The notes under the pieces: model-generated | Database searches by the model: none | The model's input: only the letters and a program-made list of their open reading frames with translations | Told to the model about the DNA's origin: nothing | Position numbers and translations under genes: made by a program | Part shown: positions 31,650 through 42,837 of the stretch, piece by piece | Position numbering within the stretch: position 1 is the first letter of the stretch | How the letters are laid out: each line of letters begins with the position of its first letter | NCBI RefSeq assembly: GCF_050947875.1 | Contig: NC_134572.1 | Span: forward strand, 116,247,709-116,311,708 | Source: Dermacentor variabilis | Taxonomy: Eukaryota > Arthropoda > Arachnida > Ixodida > Ixodidae | Length of the DNA: 64,000 nt | Reading direction: 5' to 3'

Positions 31650-32770
31650 TCTTTTGCAGACATTGCTTTTTAGTGAATAAATAGGTGTCTGTCATATATA
31701 TGAATGAATATTTTTACAGATTAGGCTACACTCGGCTTTGAAAAAGGTCTTTAACTCTGATGTGAACAGGACGACCACAAGTGAGCTAGGAACAATGGAG
31801 TGCTCTCATACACTTTTGATGTCGCCGTACTGTCGTGGTTCTTAATGAAGCCTTCGCGCCAGGTATTAACTGGAGGAGGTGGCTAATCAGGGCTCATACG
31901 TATGCATAACCACAGTGGACTGTGCATGCAGTCATAATGAACCAACAATGTCTCCTGTTCAAACATATCTTCTTATGTTGTGAAAGTACAGGAATTAAAA
32001 CAATGTTTCACCGCAAATTTGGTTCTGAGCATGTAAACCATAACGTAATATTCTTAACTGACTAATTTCATTGAAATGTGAACCACCAAGGCCCTTTGAA
32101 CACAACATTATAGATACTGATGTCCTTTTTTTCTTCTGTATGCATAAGCATTTCTATGCCTATCCAACGAGGAAACCCATCTGTCACGTAAGATGAAGCA
32201 CTATAGGAACATTGACGTATAGAACAAAATAAATACGAAGGGAAAAAGATTGGTGGTGGTGAGCTCTGAAGCTACGACCCCACGCTGAGAAGCCAATTGT
32301 CTTACCCATTGGGTTAAACACCTATGCTTGCTGAAGGTAAATATATCTGAACCATATGAATGTGTTGTACCAGCGGTATAAAACTGTCATAGGCGAACAA
32401 TTTCTATGGATGCATTGTTGCAAGATTTGGTGATGCTGGAATAAAAGCCATCTTTAAGACTACATGTAGAGCTGACTTGAAGCATTGTATACATCAGGAA
32501 AATTTGAACTTTGCGAAAAAGTAATGCCAAACAAGCCACATCCCTGATGTGTTTCGGTAGTCGCAGCATGCACCTTCCGTTAGAACGTTGCTTGGCTGTC
32601 CGAAATGCCACTGATCTCTGAGGGCTCATGCACTTCACGTTGCACAACACTGACCGATAAGCAGTCACTGAGTTGATGAGTGGTTATATGGGCCTCATCA
32701 CGGTTGATAAAGGTTCGACGCGGATGGATAAGGTGCTAAAGAGTGATTAAGGCGCATAATCGCAGCAATC
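31650..32770. other. Intergenic, no recognised feature
   Basis: No repeat termini or coding frames could be supported. Confidence 0.4.
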
Positions 32771-33476
32771 CTCGGGGATTTTGAATATTCTGAAAATACT
32801 AGGGGGAAAACTCGGGGAATTTGTGCTTCTATCAGAAAAAATTTAGCTGTAATTTATTGAAAGGGACCGAAAGTCGCGGTAATGCTGGCTCGAGTAACAG
32901 AGGAATCGCTACGAATTTACTTTGACGCCGTGTCATCGGCTGGAGGATTTCTGGACGCCCGATAATTCGGACGGCGTTGTGGCACCACCACGTACCCCAT
33001 AGAGTCAATGTATAAGAACGTCTGAAATTTCGGACGCAAGAACTCTTCGCCGTCCGATTTTCCGTACTTTTTGCCGTAACCGCACGTCCGAACTGGCATT
33101 AACCAAACAAAGCCACTACCGTCGCCATCTTGATTACCTCGCTGCCTCTAACGGCGCTCTCGCACGCGGATCCGCTTGCAGCCGTAGCCACCACAGCGGC
33201 AGCTCTAGGCCTAGCTGCTTCCATGTTCGCTGTTAAGCTTCTTGTCGTTCGGTGCCCTGTTTTACATTGAATGAATTCGCCGGTGTCAGCAATGGAACCG
33301 ACTCCTCCTTTGTGGTCCTCGCGATTAGCTTTGAAGCTGGGAAAGCAGAGCGCGTTGCATTATGCCGGTTCCTGATAGCTTCGCCTTAGTACAGTAATGT
33401 TACGTGGTGAAGCATAACAAGTACGGGACGGGGCAATTGCCACGGGACACAGTATGTATTCTTTAATTATACACTA
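32771..33476 (+). repeat. Direct repeat, left copy (about 0.7 kb)
   Basis: Starting at CTCGGGGATTTTGAATATTC this block shares long runs with 34664-35414, including GGGAATTTGTGCTTCTATCA, CACCACCACGTACCCCATAG, GCAATTGCCACGGGACACAG and GTATGTATTC. It contains a stretch with CGGACG/CGTCCGA motifs like those of Tigger-type MITEs. The left copy lacks about 30 bp present in the right copy. No coding frame. Confidence 0.8.
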
Positions 33477-34114
33477 TGAGAACGGCGCAGTCCCTCAGTC
33501 TGGCCGCCCGCACCCAAGAGCGCCCAGCAGAGCCTCGAATCACCGCTCGCGCTAGCGCTCACAAGTCACTTTGTCATCCACCTCTTCGACTGCCGGCTCT
33601 GATGCCGGAGTTCCCATATTGCCCGTCCCGACTGCGAAGGCTATTATTGCACTGGTCCACGGCGGCTTCCAGCGACGGCACCGCACCTCCGGCAGCGGGC
33701 AAACCTTGCAGACTGCTGCACCGAACGAGGATCAGGCGGAGGAGGCAACGTCCGAGTCACCAAGGTCTTACAGGAACCCGAAGGCCCTAAACCTGGCTGG
33801 CTTCCCCGACGTACGCTTCACGAAGATACGGCAGATCAGGCGGTGGAGCCTCCGAGTTGTCGAGGTCTTGCAGGAACCAGAAAGTCCTAAACCATTCCCG
33901 GAGGTACAGCTGGTCCCGTCTTCCTCCTCGACCTCGTTCTGACGAGTGCACGCAGAAGGTCCCCGGAAGTAGCAGCCACCCGCTCGCTGCCATTCGACCG
34001 CACAGATACCACACGGCACCGCGCCGCACCACGCAGTTAACAGGACGGGAAGATCGCAGACGACAATCATCGTCGCTCAAACGGTGCCACTTCCACCACA
34101 GTTAGCAACTGACC
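33477..34114. other. GC-rich spacer between direct repeats
   Basis: GC-rich compared with its surroundings, with two diverged sub-repeats containing AGGTCTT(A/G)CAGGAACC (about 33760 and 33864). Open stretches exist on both strands, but none is recognisable. Confidence 0.4.
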
Positions 34115-34423
34115 TCAAGCGCCCATGAGGTCCTCATCGTAGCCGTCGTTGCACTCCTCTTCGGAATCGTCATCATCGTCGTCTTCGATGCCGCCGGCCG
34201 GCGCCGAGGAACCGCCACCAGAGGCCGAGACTTCGCCCTCCTCGGGCTCAGATGAGGACGACGCGCCACTCTTGTTCTCGGCTTTGCTACCCAATGAGCG
34301 GTTCTTCCGAGCCGTTTTATTCGACAGCTTGGCTTTGCATGCCTTGGTGGCTCCCTTACCGTCAACGGTCCAGTCGTCGTCGCTCTCCGTCTCCTAGTCA
34401 CTGGACGCGGCTGCGCCACCGGG
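34115..34423 (-). pseudogene. RTF1: RTF1-like (Paf1/RNA polymerase II complex) fragment
   Basis: On the minus strand one frame reads GGAAASSD-stop-ETESDDDWTVDGKG, later SEPEEGEVSASGGGSS and DDDDDSEEECNDGYDEDLMG, then TGA. The sequence order ASSDSET..SDDEW, PEEGEVS and H/N-DGYGEDLMG is characteristic of the acidic N-terminal region of RTF1, a Paf1-complex subunit that couples transcription to histone modification. The catalytic-like Plus3 domain and everything after DLMG are missing, and one serine codon is changed to TAG (34394-34396). It is therefore a broken fragment, either a retrocopy piece or a captured exon, lying between the two direct repeats. Identity is inferred from motif order only. 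Confidence 0.65.
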
Positions 34424-34663
34424 TATGGAGCCACACGTGGTCTCCGTGCTTAGACAGCTTGTCGCGTTGATGCAGTAACCGCGCCAGCAGGTCCCTTCTC
34501 CAACAGTGGCGCCGGGAAGTTCAGCAGCGTGTAGGAGGCCGCTCCGATCTCGTGTCCCATGCCAGAACCGATGACGGTGACAGAGGAGGGGCCGGCGGAA
34601 ACACTACTCAGCGAACACCAGAGCTGCAGCCAGGGTGTCTACCAACCGGGAAAACTGGGAATT
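34424..34663. other. Unrecognised GC-rich segment beside the RTF1-like fragment
   Basis: A minus-strand frame reading SSVTVIGSGMGHEIGAASY looks protein-like but is not in phase with the RTF1 part, and I do not recognise it. Confidence 0.3.
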
Positions 34664-35414
34664 CTCAGGGATATTGAGTAGCCTGGGGGGGGGGGGGGGA
34701 CTGAGGGAATTTGTGCTTCTATCAGGGAAAATTAGCGGAAATTTTGTTGAAAGGGTCGAAAGTCGTGGTAATGCTGGCTCGAGTAATAGACAGGAATCGT
34801 AATGGATCGTCTTTGACGCCCTGTCGTCGGCTGGAGGAGTTGTCAGTGTACAGTCAACGACCGACTTTCCGGGTGCCCGATCATTCGGATGGTTTCGCGC
34901 CACCACCACGTACCCCATAGAATCACTATCAGAACGTCTGAAATTTCGCACGCAAGAACCCTTCGCCGTCCGATTTTTCGGACTTCTTGCCGTGACCGCA
35001 GGTCCGAAACGGCATTAATCAAAGCCACCACCGCTGCCGTTTTGATTACCTCGCCACCTGGAACCGGCGCTCTCGCACGCAGATCCGCTGGAAGCCGTAT
35101 CCACCACTGAGGCAACGCTAGGCCTAACTGCTTAGATGTTCGCTAGTAAGCTTCTTACCATTGGGCGCCGTGTTTTTCATTGAAAGAATTCACCTCTGTC
35201 AGCAATGGCATTGACTCCGCCTCTGTGGTCCTCGCAATTGGCTTCGAAGCTCGGAAAGCACTGTGCGTTGCATAACGCCGGTTCCCGAAAGTCAACTTCG
35301 CCTCTGTACAGAAATGTTACTTGGTGAGGCATACACAAAAGTATTGCGGTGAAGCATAACAAGCGTGGGAAGGGGCAATTGCCACGGGACACAGTATGTA
35401 TTCCTTAATTATAC
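34664..35414 (+). repeat. Direct repeat, right copy (about 0.75 kb)
   Basis: This corresponds to 32771-33476 in the same orientation, with roughly 80-85% identity by eye. It begins with a G15 run near 34686 and contains TACAGTCAACGACCGACTTT, a Tigger-MITE-like end absent from the left copy. The distance between copies is about 1.9 kb. Confidence 0.8.
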
Positions 35415-36850
35415 GCACGTGCACCCGGTATCTCCTGTTACAGTACGAGCCCCAATATGCCTAATAAGTGTACCGAGAGGCCTTCAGAGCTTTTTCGAAT
35501 GTGCCTGTGGCGGTTTGAGCCCTTAAAGGCAGTAAAATGCATGCATTCATTTTTTCCAACTGGCTGATTTTTCGGACGTTATCGTGGCCCCTAGGGACCA
35601 AGAAGATGCTTCGAATGGTCCGTGGGGCGAACGAGTGGCGGCAGGAGGACAAGAACACAAAGGAGCTACGCATTGAGGAATGAACGGGAAAGGAAGCGTG
35701 CTGCGGCCGCTTTGAAGGAGCTTGAGCTCAAATAACAAAATTTTGGCTGACGCCGAGAGGCAGGTGACCCTCATACAAACCAAAATAAACTCTTTATAGC
35801 AGTGAAGCACAATATTGAGGCGTCATACGCGGGCTGAGAGTATTCCACGACAGTTGAGGTTGACTTACGAGCTGTTGCGAGAGAATCACAATTATGACAA
35901 AGTTTGGGCCTCATATCACTAAACTTTCAGAAGTACTGATGGTTGCTAGAGGCAGTGAAAACAACAGAGCGTCATTTTTAATGGCACTGAAAACAATATC
36001 GACAGATTTCTTGCGCGTAACCATCGTCACGGATATTGGGGACGGTGACTGGGTGAACGACGCAAAGCTTTGGCCACAGCTCCAGAGGACATGTAAGCGC
36101 TTTCCGAACTCATTACGACTTGTCAAAACGACGCGAGCAGCATATACGACGCTTGTATAAAAGTGTCGCAAGAAATGTATTCCAAGCTGTCCAAGCTTTC
36201 CACTTATCAGTTAAATCAGGATCAGTGTGTTTTGCTCTTCGTTCTGTATTTAGCAAACACTTTGAAACAGCGGCTAATCGTATTTCTGACTCAGTAATGT
36301 TCCTCGGTGCTGTCACTACATGATTGTTTATCTTCTGCTTAGTTGCGATAGAGTTGTTCTTGCTGCGCACAACTCTAGGAACATAGATGTTCTGTACTTT
36401 GTAATAGCTTACAGCAAGGACGTATTATCGCTCGTCACTCGCTTACTCTGTGAACCGTCACGAAATGTTCAGTTTCGAACATTCGAGCGTTGTCGCGGTG
36501 CTGTCGCCGTCACCCATGCTTCGTCGCATTGATTCAAGTGTGCACCCATTCACTCATTCTTGATGCGTTGGAGAGAGTAACCGTAAGTTTACATGTAGGT
36601 TGGGGCAGGTGCGTGTAGATAGCGTGCGAGAAACTTACTTTGCCGGGAAGCGGCGCTACTCCCTTTGTTATTATGTATAACGACAGGTAACCGCCGTTAC
36701 GCGGTTGAAGTCCTTTGGAGGTTGCGATACAAAGGTAGCCGGTGAGTGAATTTTCTTGGCCCCGGGGAAAGCAGTGCACCGCCAAGGGCCAGCAACCTGT
36801 AGTCCTTATGGAGCAGTGGTCAGTGAATTTGGTCACACATATAAATTCCA
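35415..36850. other. Intergenic, no gene supported
   Basis: An 88-codon frame at 35894-36160 and a minus-strand ERxxR-like stretch near 35600 are unrecognised and lack supporting context. Confidence 0.35.
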
Positions 36851-36854
36851 TTTT

Positions 36855-37365
36855 AGAGCGCAGCTCTCAGGCGCCCGTTCCTGCGTTGCGCGTCGGTGTG
36901 CCTGGGCGCCCCTGGTAACCTAGCGAATAAGCGCAGCGGAGGTTGAAAGAGCGTACGCGGAACGCAGCAGGAGATGAAAGACGACGAAAGCATGAGAAGG
37001 AAAGCGGAGTGCCGCACGAGACGTGCTCAACGGCGGCGACCAGACATGCTGCGAGTGCTATGGGAACAAAAGCGCTGGCGCGGGCTTCGGACCCACTGCT
37101 AATGCGCTACTTCGCCTGCGCCGCCGCCGCCGCTAGAGAATGCGCGTTCCCGTGTTTATGCTTTCTTTGTGAACAATGAGCGACGCATGCGGTGGAAATG
37201 CTTCGTCTGCCGCTGCTGCTAAACGAGCTGCCCGGGCAGAGGCTCAGCGCCGCCGCCAAGGGGACGCTGTTGTTCAGAATCAATTTGTCACAATATGTCG
37301 CGAATTCGAAACACCGAAACAGTTGCACTCAAAATTCGCATTAAGAAGTATCGTAATCGTCGATG
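36855..37365 (+). repeat. Dispersed repeat with Ala/Arg-rich reading frame, copy 1
   Basis: Starts AGAGCGCAGCTCTCAGGCGC and ends AAGTATCGTAATCGTCGATG. The same start and end recur at 52338-52770. Inside, an ATG at 37176 opens a short frame reading SSAAAAKRAARAEAQRRRQG, similar in character to the minus-strand frame at 57800-57516. It is GC-rich and probably a transposon product, not a host gene. Confidence 0.55.
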
Positions 37366-39263
37366 TTTCCATATGTGTATATATGCCAGTCACCATTGCA
37401 GCCAGCTACAGCACACGTCTTCCACCGCTCCACGTTTTGCAGCATGAATAGAGCACGGTGTATTAGCGAACACTCGGTTGCATTTCCGACAGCTCATCGC
37501 ACAGAAACAGGGTAGAAGTTGAAATGGTTTCGTTTTCGTCGCTGAGGCAACGTGAGGTGCGCCGCCGAAAGCGCCGTCTCGATCCTACGGAGCAAAACGC
37601 TCCGCGAAAAGGGTCTAAGATGTGAAAATTGACTTACAGATGAACTAACATAAACATATGATATACTTAAGAGCAAGCTGAAGCTCGTGGACTCCTATCT
37701 AAATGCGTAAGAAAGGAGAAGTCGTTTTCCTCGGCAACCGTTGCACCACATTTGTTGAGGTCTGTTGCACTCAAAAGAAGGTGAAATTTAGTGGCTTTTG
37801 GTCGCATACTTCCGGTTTAGGGCATCGATATTTTTAATAAAATTTGTTGAAAATCGATAATTCTCAGAAAATAAAGCTATCATTTTACAACTCCGTAACT
37901 CAGCAATTGAAAACGGTATCGTAATTTTGTAAATTGCATCTAATACTACATATAAAGCCGAAAAAAATTATTGTATTATACATGCCTCTCAAATTCACCG
38001 CTCATACGTGAGCAGGATTTTTGCAAAGCCGTTGTAAACAGTGTAACAAATTCATGTAAGATATAAGCTGAATATCAAATTTGTCCGCTTTGGATGCTCT
38101 AATGGATGCAGTTTTTACAGAACTGCGATATCTGTTCTTAGTGCAGAGCTATGAATTTGTAAACCTAGTGGTTCTACTTCTTTCGAACTGGCCAATTTTC
38201 GACAGTCCGTTTAAGGAATTCTGGTCCTAAATCAAAATTCCGCTTCCAACAGTCACTAGAATTGTCCTTTTCCTTACAAATGCAACAAATTTCATTAAAA
38301 TTGGCCACGTGGTTATCCCAGAAAAGCGTTTCTGCGTTTGGCATATATTTGAATTGGCCGCGGTATTGGAGTTGGGCGCGAGCTGAAGCTTCCTACTAAA
38401 CACAAAATCAAGGAAAGTGGGGATCAGGGAGTTTTTTTAACCCGAGTTATTTACTTCGCATATGTGACGAATTCCTCTAAGACACATTTATCACTTCATT
38501 CTTGACTTGTAACTCACAAACAAAAAGCAAGCCCATAGCCAGTTACAAGGTAAACCTTTAAGGATGCTCTTCAAAGAAGCTTTTTGTGCCTCTTTCTCCT
38601 CCTTGTAGGCTTGGAAAGAATGTGTTCTGTCTTCCACAGGTGTGAGAAGGCGTTGGCGTAACTCGGCGCCTGCCAGCGATCGTACAACAGCGTGTATGTG
38701 GACGCCACTTCAAAAACTTGCTCACAATTCAAAATTGGCAACGTTAATTAACAGCCTTCACGGCCTATATCTAATTGATCGCTGTAAAATAACTAAATGG
38801 ACGCCTGGAATAAATACCAACATCGACGCTGCACGTGCTGGGGCGGCACAGGATAGGACGTGAATGCGACTGCTCCCGCCGCTTTTCATTATTTACCGTA
38901 CAATGTAATCACGAGTAACTGCATCTCCGACGGCTGCTTCCAAATTCGTGTATCTGCTAACAACAACCAACAACAACGAATTCACCAAGTACCGGACAAA
39001 AGGTTCGCAGAAGGCGGAGAATCGACACGTTCTTCCAAGTTCATTTGTCAGCTCGACGCAATTCGCAATATGGCGGGCACTATAGTGCGACAGCTCGACG
39101 CTCGGCCTGCCACGCTACAACTGTCTTGTCGAGCCTCTAACAACTGCGGAACAAGCATATAACTCCGCCGCGAAAACAAAAAAAGAAAGAAAAAAAAACT
39201 TTCCCGCCAAAAACAGTTGTAACAGAGTTCCGCAAAAAAGATTATACAGATAGCCTTTCTGAA
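37366..39263. other. Intergenic, no recognised gene
   Basis: The block at about 38225-38400 (TTCATTAAAATTGGCCACGT, GCGTTTCTGCG) has the look of a dispersed repeat, but there is no second copy in the window to confirm it. Confidence 0.35.
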
Positions 39264-39273
39264 AACGTTTTCT

Positions 39274-39510
39274 ACCCGCCGTGGTTGCTCAGTGGCTACG
39301 GTGTTGGGCTGCTGAGCACGAGGTCGCGGGATCGAATCCCGGCCACGGCGGCCGCATTTCGATGGGGGCGAAATGCGAAAACACCCGTGTGCTTAGATTT
39401 AGGTGCACGTTAAAGAACCCCAGGTGGTCAAAATTTCCGGAGTCCTCCACTACGGCGTGCCTCATAATCAGAAAGTGGTTTTGGCACGTAAAACCCCAAA
39501 TAAAAAAAAG
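39274..39510 (+). mobile_element. Complete Ruka-like tRNA-derived SINE with 10-bp TSD
   Basis: AACGTTTTCT precedes (39264-39273) and follows (39511-39520) the insert. The head GTGGTTGCTCAGTGGCTACG carries an A box and GGGATCGAATCCCGG a B box with a pairing T-arm stem. The body CACGTTAAAGAACCCCAGG, GTGCCTCATAATCAGAAAG and TTTTGGCACGTAAAACCCC ends in A-rich AAATAAAAAAAAG. This is the reference copy for the family in this window, and its sharp duplication marks it as the youngest. Confidence 0.92.
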
Positions 39511-39520
39511 AACGTTTTCT

Positions 39521-39990
39521 GAGCAACTTTAAGGATCATATATATTCTGGCATCTCTGAGGCGTCTTTAGGACGTCGAAGAACGGTCAGAAATGCGCTTT
39601 ATCCCCTTTATCCCATGTAACCCTAAAGTCGACGTGCATGAGACTTTGTGTGCTGCCTGGGCTCGTGGTATCCTGTGTACCCAGGGCGTCCGAATCACTT
39701 GTGCTGTAAACAGCCTTTGTTTCCTTCGAAATGAGAAGAACTGTGAAGGTGCCATGTGTATTTATTTTATGAGCATCAGGTGCCATGCGTAATGCGCCTG
39801 CCAGAGTGGTTCACGACGCGTATGCGGCCGTTTTCGGAACGGCTCTTAAAGCTAACGGTTGACGTTTTCGCAACTATGTGATTTCAGTTCACGCACTCAC
39901 TTACGAAACGTCAGAGGTTTGCCGTAAATCCATCCGACTATGGCATCTTGGCACACAATACGTGTCTTGTGTGCATTGTAGAGTATGCTG
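39521..39990. other. Intergenic, nothing recognised
   Basis: No repeat or gene could be delimited before the RTE fragment begins. Confidence 0.35.
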
Positions 39991-40084
39991 CACCGAGCTC
40001 TGTCTAATGTGAGGGTGTGAGGTCATTCCAGAGCTATCGACGGGCTGGCTACTAAATGCCTCTATGACTTCTGGTATCTCTGCT

Positions 40085-40717
40085 CATAGAGTTTCCTACA
40101 AAAATTACTAGAGGGAACTCTGGCGCTGCAGTCGTTGTCCTACCGTGGGAATGATGGGAAGTACATGGATTTGTCTGATCTTCGTGCTCGTGGATTCAGA
40201 TGTTTTTGTGGCTTTGTTTATTACGCTATATAAATCTTATTGTCGTATATTTCAGCGCAATCTATATTCTTCGAAGTGCAGAAGACACGCCGGGAACGCG
40301 TACCATTGCTATTAATTGCAAGGATTGAGCTTGTCCAGGTGGTCAAATCGAAACGCGCCAAGCGTCTCAAGGCACTGGCATGCCCGCGATCAATTCGCAA
40401 GGGCGTTTCATTCGCGTGTCGATGCATGCGTCCGTGGCTTAATGGTTTCAATATCAGGCGTCTTCGCTAGAGTCCCTGTGTTCGAATCCTGAAGTCTGGC
40501 AATTTTAATGATGTTTATTTAATTCTTTATTACGCAATACACTGTTGAAAATGACGCGTTTACAAAGTCACGAAGCTGGCTTGAAGCCAAAAAGACGAAG
40601 TTTAGGCAAATCCATGTACTTCCCATAATTCCCATGCTGGGACAACCGCTCCCATTGCAGCTCCCGTAGACACTAGCGCCAGAGTTCCCTCTAGTAATTT
40701 TTGTAGGAAACTCTATG
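40085..40717 (+). mobile_element. Fold-back element copy B with tRNA-like core and exact 8-bp TSD
   Basis: The first 43 bases (from CATAGAGTTTCCTACAAAAA to AACTCTGGCGCT) are an exact reverse complement of the last 43. After a short unmatched patch the arms resume with GGGAAGTACATGGATTTG for about 120 bp in total. The flanks are TCTCTGCT at 40077-40084 and TCTCTGCT at 40718-40725. Between the arms lies a plus-strand tRNA-like module. No transposase is encoded. The insertion cuts the RTE frame, which reads on across the joined flanks. An 8-bp duplication with CA...TG ends would suit a P- or hAT-type transposase, but I cannot assign one. Confidence 0.9.
40428..40502 (+). other. tRNA-like pol III module inside fold-back copy B
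   Basis: The A box TGGCTTAATGG (about 40435-40445) is followed about 35 nt later by the B box TGTTCGAATCC (about 40479-40489). Spacing fits a type 2 pol III promoter. The acceptor and T stems do not pair well, so it is tRNA-derived, not a working tRNA. Confidence 0.6.
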
Positions 40718-41065
40718 TCTCTGCTGAATCAAATGCATTTTCATAACCTGCGAAAGTCTTATAGAGAGGTTGATTGTACTGCGCAGATTTCTCAACTACT
40801 TGATTGCTGTCATGGATGTGATCTATTGTAGAATATCCCTTCCTGAAGCCAGCCTAGCTGTTAGTTGATGTAAGTCAAGTGTTGCCCTGATTCTATTGGA
40901 AATTATCTCGGTGAATATCTTATACAATACTGAAAGCAAGCTAATGAGCCTATAATTCTTCAATTCATTAACGCCTCCCATTTTATGGATTAGTTTAATG
41001 TTGGCATTCTTCCAGCTCTCTGGTGCACTCGAAGTCGTGAGGCGTTGGGTATGAAGGGCCGCAAG

Positions 41066-41490
41066 TTTTAACGCGACAGCGTTAAGGAGCTCGTGTCGCA
41101 GAAAAGCCGGTGTCGTCGGCGTCGGCGGCGTTGGCCGTGAGCGATAAATCCCAGCAGGCACTTCATGAATAAAAAACAACTTGCAAGATGGGCTGGGTGG
41201 GAATCGAACCAGGGTCTCCGGAATGTGAGACGGAAACGTTACCACTGAGCCACGAGTTCGATGCTTCAAAGCGGTACAAAAGCGCCTCTAGTGAACGCGG
41301 TGTTGCCTTAGAAACGAGCTGTTTCTAAGGCTCAGGCGTGCGTCGCTTGCTCAGGAGCACATTTCGTTGTCGCGCCGAACGCTGCGTTGCTCGACGCTCA
41401 CCGCGTCCGATGCAGGGCGCGTAGTCGCTGCGGCGTAGCCCATTGTCTTACACCCCTTGGCGGGTCGACGGGAAGGCGAAGCTTAAGCGT
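41066..41490 (-). mobile_element. Third tRNA-derived SINE family, inserted into the RTE fragment
   Basis: On the minus strand CTCGTGGCTCAGTGGTAACG (A box) and CCTGGTTCGATTCCCACC (B box) form a clear tRNA-like head. A GC-rich leader lies before it, and after it the body CAAGTTGTTTTTTATTCATG, then GCCGACACCGGC, to TTAACGCTGTCGCGTTAAAA. The flanks AAAAATTG and AAAACTTG could be the duplicated target. The RTE frame (LEK | LAALHTQ) is split exactly here. Confidence 0.75.
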
Positions 41491-41928
41491 CCTCCAATTT
41501 TTTCAAGCATGATATCTCCTCCATCCTTGATTAAATCGACTGTTATTACATCTTCTCCTGCCGCTTCTCCTCGTTTCATGTCTTCTAAGGCCCTTCTAAC
41601 TTCATCGCTAATTACAGAAGGAGGCTCTGTATCTCTACTTCGCACGAAGGTAGCTTGGCTGCTCTGAGTACTTCACAGATTGCTAAGGAATTATTTTGCT
41701 GCTTTTATTAGATCATCGAATTTGCTGATGACGTCGAATTAATTGACATGTGCGGAATCTTATGCGGCTTCAAGATGCACTGATAAGTATGAATTTATGC
41801 CGCGTTCAATTGCGAGGCTGGAAACAGTAGGGCTTCACGCAGAAGCGCAGTTTGAAACATTTAGATTCTGTAGCAGAAATGTTGGACAGTTCTTCAAAAG
41901 AAATGCGAGGCAACCGGGCACTGAGTGA

Positions 41929-42354
41929 GTGCGTTTGCCAAGGACAGTGAGTGACTACTGCGACTCGGACGTAAAACGAGCACTCAAGTTTCTATTTTTC
42001 GTTTGTGCAGCAATGGAGCTCCTGTTCTCTTCAGCTGATTTTAAGGAGACAGATCGAGCGAGCAGCCGCTGGAGTTGTTCTTGCCAATTTATTTCAGTGC
42101 CAGATAATAAAGCAGCATGTGCTTGGTGGGCAAAGCATGATACACATTTTGATTCTAATACTAACAAACAGAACGTATTTTCGAGCTACATGCATTGTTC
42201 AGGAACGTGTCCCAGTTTTCTAGGTTTTGATGTTCAGATTTTAGTAATGTTCCTGTCCAGCGGCGTCTTGCACGAACATTTAATTCCATTTAATTTGTTT
42301 GTCGCGCGAGTCTCGCCTTTCCAAGGAAAGTTTGGCGACCGGTATATTTATTAA
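41929..42354 (+). pseudogene. Possible hAT-like transposase remnant (very tentative)
   Basis: A 141-codon frame contains NKAACAWWAKHDTHFD, reminiscent of the WW motif before the hAT dimerisation helix, and later SGVLHEHLIPFNLF. An overlapping frame gives FRATCIVQERV, reminiscent of the SER-VFS block. The parts are not collinear in one frame and inverted repeats were not found, so this may be chance. Confidence 0.2.
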
Positions 42355-42621
42355 GCTGTTGGATAGGTGCAAGTGGTGGTAATATAGGGAACATTTAATG
42401 ATGCTGTATTAAAATCGTTTTAAATGTTCGTGAAAGCCGCCCCAGGTTTGTAACAATTCATATTCGGTTGCTTTCGATACGGCATCTCGACCCCTTGTTT
42501 AGGACATGAAATATTGCTCACCAGCGTAGCTTTACGGATCTCCGATTTTCGAGAGACGTTCACTTCTAAAGCGAAACTATCTAGGCGAATCCTCCCGGAC
42601 TTACCTGACTGTGGATGCTGC

Positions 42622-42793
42622 CAGTGGCGTAGCTAGGCCGTCTGGCACCCGGGGCCCATAGGTCTTCTGTCATTCCTCCCCCCCCCCCCCCCCCCCCCCC
42701 CGGGTGTAGTCGAGGAAGTCGAGGATATCAACAATTTCCGGGTGCCTTCAGACGTGTAAGACCCCCCTACTGGCCCCTTGCACCCGGGGCACT
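42622..42793 (+). mobile_element. CAGTGGCGTAGC element with poly-C core
   Basis: Begins CAGTGGCGTAGCTAGGCCGT, continues CTGGCACCCGGGGCCCATAG and a C-run of about 24, then GTGTAGTCGAGGAAGTCGAG. The same order is found in reverse orientation at 61240-61358. No open frame. Probably a MITE; the right border is unclear. Confidence 0.6.
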
Positions 42794-42837
42794 TTATTGC
42801 ACTTTATTCCATGATTTGCGAGTCTGAATTCCTCAAA

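Larger units (their letters stand above)
39990..41660 (-). mobile_element. RTE LINE reverse-transcriptase fragment, interrupted twice
   Basis: Read right to left on the minus strand: SDEVRRALEDMKRGEAAGED and VDLIKDGGDIMLEK (41655-41490), then after a SINE insertion LAALHTQRLTTSSAPESW, LIHKMGGVNELKNYRLISLL and GFRKGYSTIDHIHDSNQVVE (41065-40725). After the fold-back element the frame continues more weakly as PEVIEAFSSQPVDSS (below 40077). This is the fingers and palm region of an RTE polymerase. The two later insertions date it as the oldest layer of a nested structure. Confidence 0.8.

Noticed and set aside
34102..34434. 110-codon Arg-rich minus-strand frame
   Set aside because: It is the wrong frame of the RTF1-like fragment; the neighbouring frame gives the recognisable motifs.
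40428..40502. Functional tRNA gene
   Set aside because: A and B boxes are present, but acceptor and T stems do not pair, so it is only tRNA-derived.
41929..42354. Firm hAT transposase call
   Set aside because: WW and SER-like motifs fall in different frames and no inverted repeats were found; kept only as a low-confidence note.
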